Origin: Streptococcus oralis
GTDB lineage: Bacteria > Bacillota > Bacilli > Lactobacillales > Streptococcaceae
Length of the DNA: 64,000 nt
Direction of reading: 5' to 3'
Assembly (NCBI RefSeq): GCF_016028255.1
Contig: NZ_CP065707.1
Coordinates: 1,689,001 to 1,753,000 of the forward strand
Shown: positions 61,454 through 64,000 of the stretch, piece after piece
How positions within the stretch are numbered: position 1 is the first letter of the stretch
Layout: the number at the start of each line of letters is the position of its first letter
The notes under the pieces: model-generated
Databases searched by the model: none
Told to the model about the DNA's origin: nothing
The model's input: the letters and a program-made list of their open reading frames with translations, nothing else
Program-made: the position numbers and the translations under genes

Positions 61454-63325
61454 CTAATTATCAAACTCACTTAAGTATTCATAGCGTTCGTATTTTTCAA
61501 GGAGTTCTTCGTTTTTTTCATCGAGCTCTTTCTGAAGTGTCGCAAGTTTACCAAAATCAGAGCCATTTGCCTGCATCTCCTCTTCAATAGCAGCGATACG
61601 ATTTTCCAAGGCTTCAATATCACCTTCAATGCTTGCCCACTCCTGCTTTTCTTGGTAGGTCATGCGTTTCTTGTCTTCACGGACCTTGACCACTTTTTCC
61701 TTTTCTGCCTTTTGCACTTGATTGGCCATCTCTGTTTCAAAGGCTTTTTCATCAAGGTAGTCGGTGTAATGACCAAAGAAAGGACGAATCTTGCCATTCT
61801 CAAAGGCGAGAATCTTGGTCGCTACCTTATCCAAAAAATAACGGTCGTGGCTAACTGTCAAGACAGGGCCGGCAAAACTCTGCAAGAAATTCTCCAAAAC
61901 TGTCAAAGTTGCAATGTCTAGATCATTGGTCGGCTCGTCCAAAAGAAGAACATTTGGTTTTTCCAAGAGTAATTTGAGGAGATAGAGGCGTTTTTTCTCT
62001 CCACCTGACAATTTCTCAATCAAGGTTCCATGCGTCGAACGTGGGAAGAGGAACTGCTCCAGCAACTCTGCAATGGAAGTCGTAGAACCACCACTGGTCT
62101 TGACTTCTTCTGCCACTTCCTGCAGGTAATTGATAACGCGCTTGCTCTCGTCTAAGCCTTCGATTTGTTGAGAGAAATAGGCGATGCGAACCGTCTCACC
62201 GATGATAAGTTGACCTTCAGTCGGCGCAAGACTTCCTGCAATCAGATTAAGCAGGGTGGATTTTCCCACACCGTTGTCCCCAACGATACCGATACGGTCT
62301 TTGGCCTGCACCAAGAGGTTAAAATCTTGTAAAATGGGCTTGTTCTCATAAGCGAAGGAAACATCTTTAAACTCGATGACCTTCTTACCAATCCGACTGG
62401 TCTCAAAGTTCATGGTTAAGTCTGTCTCAGTAGGATTATCTGAAACTTCCTTTTTCAAGTCGTGGAAACGATTGATACGAGCTTGTTGCTTGGTCGCACG
62501 CGCCTGCGGTTGTCTGCGCATCCAGGCCAATTCTTGCTTATAAAGTTGTTCTTTTTTGTGGAGAAGAGCCGCATCGCGCTCATCCTGTTCCGCCTTAAGG
62601 CGAACATAGTCCTGATAATTGCCCTGATACTCGGTCAAGCCTGCTCGGTCCAACTCGAAAATTCGTGTTGACAAAGCGTCTAGGAAATAACGATCATGTG
62701 TGATGAAGAGAACGGTCTTCTTGGAATTTTTCAAAAAGAGGGTCAGCCACTCAATAGTCGCAATATCCAAATGGTTTGTCGGCTCATCCAGAAGCAAGAG
62801 GTCGTGGTTTCCTAGGAGAACTTGCGCCAACTGAATCCGTCTTCTCAGACCACCTGACAATTCGCCAACAGGAGTTGATAAGTCCTGAATCCCCAACTTG
62901 CTGAGAACCGTCTTGACCTGGCTTTCAATTTCCCAAGCTTGGAGAGAGTCCATCTCTGCCATGACCCGTTCCAAATGAGCCTGCTTGTCCTCACTGTAGT
63001 TGAGCAGGAGGAGTTCATACTCACGAATCAACTGGATTTCCTTGAGGTCGCTGGATAGAACCGTATCCAAGACCGTCTTGCTATCATCAAAATCTGGATT
63101 CTGAGTCAAGTAACCGATCTTATAGTCATTCTTTGCCGAAAAGGGACTGACATCACCATCAAAGACAGAAACACCCGAAAGAACATCTAAAAGGGTGGTC
63201 TTACCCGTTCCATTGACACCAATTAGACCTATTCTGTCCAAGTCATGAATAATAAAGGAAATATCCTTAAAAACGGTCTTGTCACCAACGGATTTGCTTA
63301 GTTTTTCAACGATAAAATCACTCAT
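61454..63325 (-). CDS. ABC-F family ATP-binding protein (Uup-like)
   Basis: Soluble protein with two ABC cassettes and no membrane part, 623 residues. Walker A GVNGTGKTT and GDNGVGKST; signatures LSGGLRRRIQLA and LSGGEKKRLYLL; both Walker B sites read LLLDEPTN. The C-terminal ~90 residues form a coiled coil (EWASIEGDIEALENRIAAIEEEM). ABC-F proteins act on ribosomes; the C-terminal coiled coil fits the Uup group. It overlaps the end of cca by 4 bases. Confidence 0.93.
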   Translation of the reverse strand: MSDFIVEKLSKSVGDKTVFKDISFIIHDLDRIGLIGVNGTGKTTLLDVLSGVSVFDGDVSPFSAKNDYKIGYLTQNPDFDDSKTVLDTVLSSDLKEIQLIREYELLLLNYSEDKQAHLERVMAEMDSLQAWEIESQVKTVLSKLGIQDLSTPVGELSGGLRRRIQLAQVLLGNHDLLLLDEPTNHLDIATIEWLTLFLKNSKKTVLFITHDRYFLDALSTRIFELDRAGLTEYQGNYQDYVRLKAEQDERDAALLHKKEQLYKQELAWMRRQPQARATKQQARINRFHDLKKEVSDNPTETDLTMNFETSRIGKKVIEFKDVSFAYENKPILQDFNLLVQAKDRIGIVGDNGVGKSTLLNLIAGSLAPTEGQLIIGETVRIAYFSQQIEGLDESKRVINYLQEVAEEVKTSGGSTTSIAELLEQFLFPRSTHGTLIEKLSGGEKKRLYLLKLLLEKPNVLLLDEPTNDLDIATLTVLENFLQSFAGPVLTVSHDRYFLDKVATKILAFENGKIRPFFGHYTDYLDEKAFETEMANQVQKAEKEKVVKVREDKKRMTYQEKQEWASIEGDIEALENRIAAIEEEMQANGSDFGKLATLQKELDEKNEELLEKYERYEYLSEFDN

Positions 63326-64000
63326 TTTTTCTCCCTCAGGTAAGCATGGATGGCTTGACGGTCATTTTCCAACTCTCCATCAACAATGGCAAACTCAATC
63401 TCTGTTAAAACCTCTCCCAAATCTGGCCCAGGTTGATAACCATATTCCTTGATTAAAATACCACCGTTGATCTGGATTTCTTTCTTATCATAAATGGTCA
63501 AACTCTGGTAAGTTTCTGTGATGGCTTGTGGGTTGACTGCTTTTCCTTGAGCCTGACGAAGATTTTCAGCCTGTAGAAGGGAATCCAAGTCAAAGCGGTA
63601 ACAATCGCGCTTGCTCAGCTCTCCTTCTTCTCGCAAAGCCAAAATAGTCAGCAAATCTTGTACTTGCTTGGCAAACTGGCGTGAGGTTTTCCACGCCTTC
63701 AAAAATGGCTGCGCATCTTTAATCTCCAAAGTCCACAATAGAGCCGCCCAAGCTTGTTCGGAAGATTCAAAAGTGAAATCCGCCTCTAAATCAAACAGTC
63801 TGTTGAGCTTGTCTTGGCTTCCTGCCATATCTGGAAGATAGTCATAAGCTCGACTCTCAATCATGGAAGCCAGACCAACTCGCCAAAAAGGTGCCAGCAA
63901 GAGTTTATCAAACTCAACGAAGATACGCTCCACAGAAATCTTCTCCAAGAGCGGCGTCAAAGTCTTCATCGCTTTAAATGTTTCTGTCTCAAGTTCAAAG
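63322..64000 (-). CDS. cca: CCA-adding tRNA nucleotidyltransferase, C-terminal part
   Basis: Adds or repairs the 3' CCA of tRNA. Only the C-terminal ~226 residues are in the window; the frame stays open to base 64000 (reading FELETETFKAMKTLTPLLEKISVERIFVEFDKLL), so the catalytic head lies outside. The body and tail helices, with FWRVGLASMIESRAYDYLPDM and GYQPGPDLGEVL, match the Firmicutes family. The gene begins beyond the right edge and overlaps the ABC-F gene by 4 bases. Confidence 0.93.
   Translation of the reverse strand, partial: FELETETFKAMKTLTPLLEKISVERIFVEFDKLLLAPFWRVGLASMIESRAYDYLPDMAGSQDKLNRLFDLEADFTFESSEQAWAALLWTLEIKDAQPFLKAWKTSRQFAKQVQDLLTILALREEGELSKRDCYRFDLDSLLQAENLRQAQGKAVNPQAITETYQSLTIYDKKEIQINGGILIKEYGYQPGPDLGEVLTEIEFAIVDGELENDRQAIHAYLREKK

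Noticed and set aside
1-64000. Mobile elements, prophage or genomic island
   Set aside because: No transposase, integrase, phage or toxin genes and no tRNA; gene content is core and evenly packed.

Overview
The window is a low-GC Gram-positive chromosome segment from a Streptococcus of the mitis group (S. mitis / S. oralis / S. pneumoniae relatives). Evidence is protein-level resemblance and gene order: amylase-alaS, murB-potABCD, two pstB genes in a pst operon, hprK-lgt, rpsF-ssb-rpsR, tseB-aspC-asnS, and a manganese-riboswitch-controlled Ca/Mn ATPase. The species cannot be fixed from this alone. It is almost all core housekeeping DNA. I see no prophage, insertion sequence, CRISPR array, tRNA or rRNA, and no gene-free stretch longer than 300 bases.

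Layout. 1-4.4 kb: end of a cytoplasmic alpha-amylase (plus strand), then alaS and a LURP-one-like gene behind an alanine T-box leader. 4.5-11.3 kb: a small membrane protein, murB-potABCD (peptidoglycan precursor, polyamine import) with an unusual structured stretch before potA, a YhfC-like membrane protein and acetolactate decarboxylase facing a MocR-type regulator. 12.7-18.7 kb: a lone amino-acid-binding lipoprotein and pstSCAB-B-phoU. 18.9-27.7 kb: an spx-headed operon, a hemW-thioesterase-HAD operon, and hprK-lgt with two small envelope proteins. 27.8-37.9 kb: rpsU, a methyltransferase/peptidase pair, nagB with an apparent NagR operator, divergent queA, a MarR-led pair, and a five-gene run ending in a Na+/H+ antiporter and YihY. 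38-46.6 kb: a MurJ/YtgP-like flippase divergent from murE, CsbD, ppaC, tRNA methylation and a HAD-cyclophilin fusion followed by the S1 protein CvfD. 46.7-53.1 kb: GNAT, rpsF-ssb-rpsR, an MFS transporter, asnS, aspC and a TseB-like gene. 53.2-64 kb: MarR regulator and FMN reductase, yaaA, an uncharacterised membrane protein with a deformylase-like gene, the Ca/Mn ATPase, a cation diffusion facilitator, an ABC-F protein and the 3' part of cca.

The most interesting signals are regulatory. Five genes (hemW, the TIGR01212 radical SAM gene, a DUF3397 gene, murE and a MarR-family gene) have a good -10 box only 6-7 nt before the start codon and no Shine-Dalgarno, so all look leaderless. murE and the flippase gene share one -35 block read on both strands. 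potA has a TTG start overlapped by an out-of-frame mini-ORF downstream of a foldable leader. A degenerate tandem repeat of terminator-like units follows rpsR. A second long hairpin lies just after the terminator of the manganese riboswitch.

Many start codons were moved from the longest open frame to the one with a Shine-Dalgarno or promoter fit; each entry says why.
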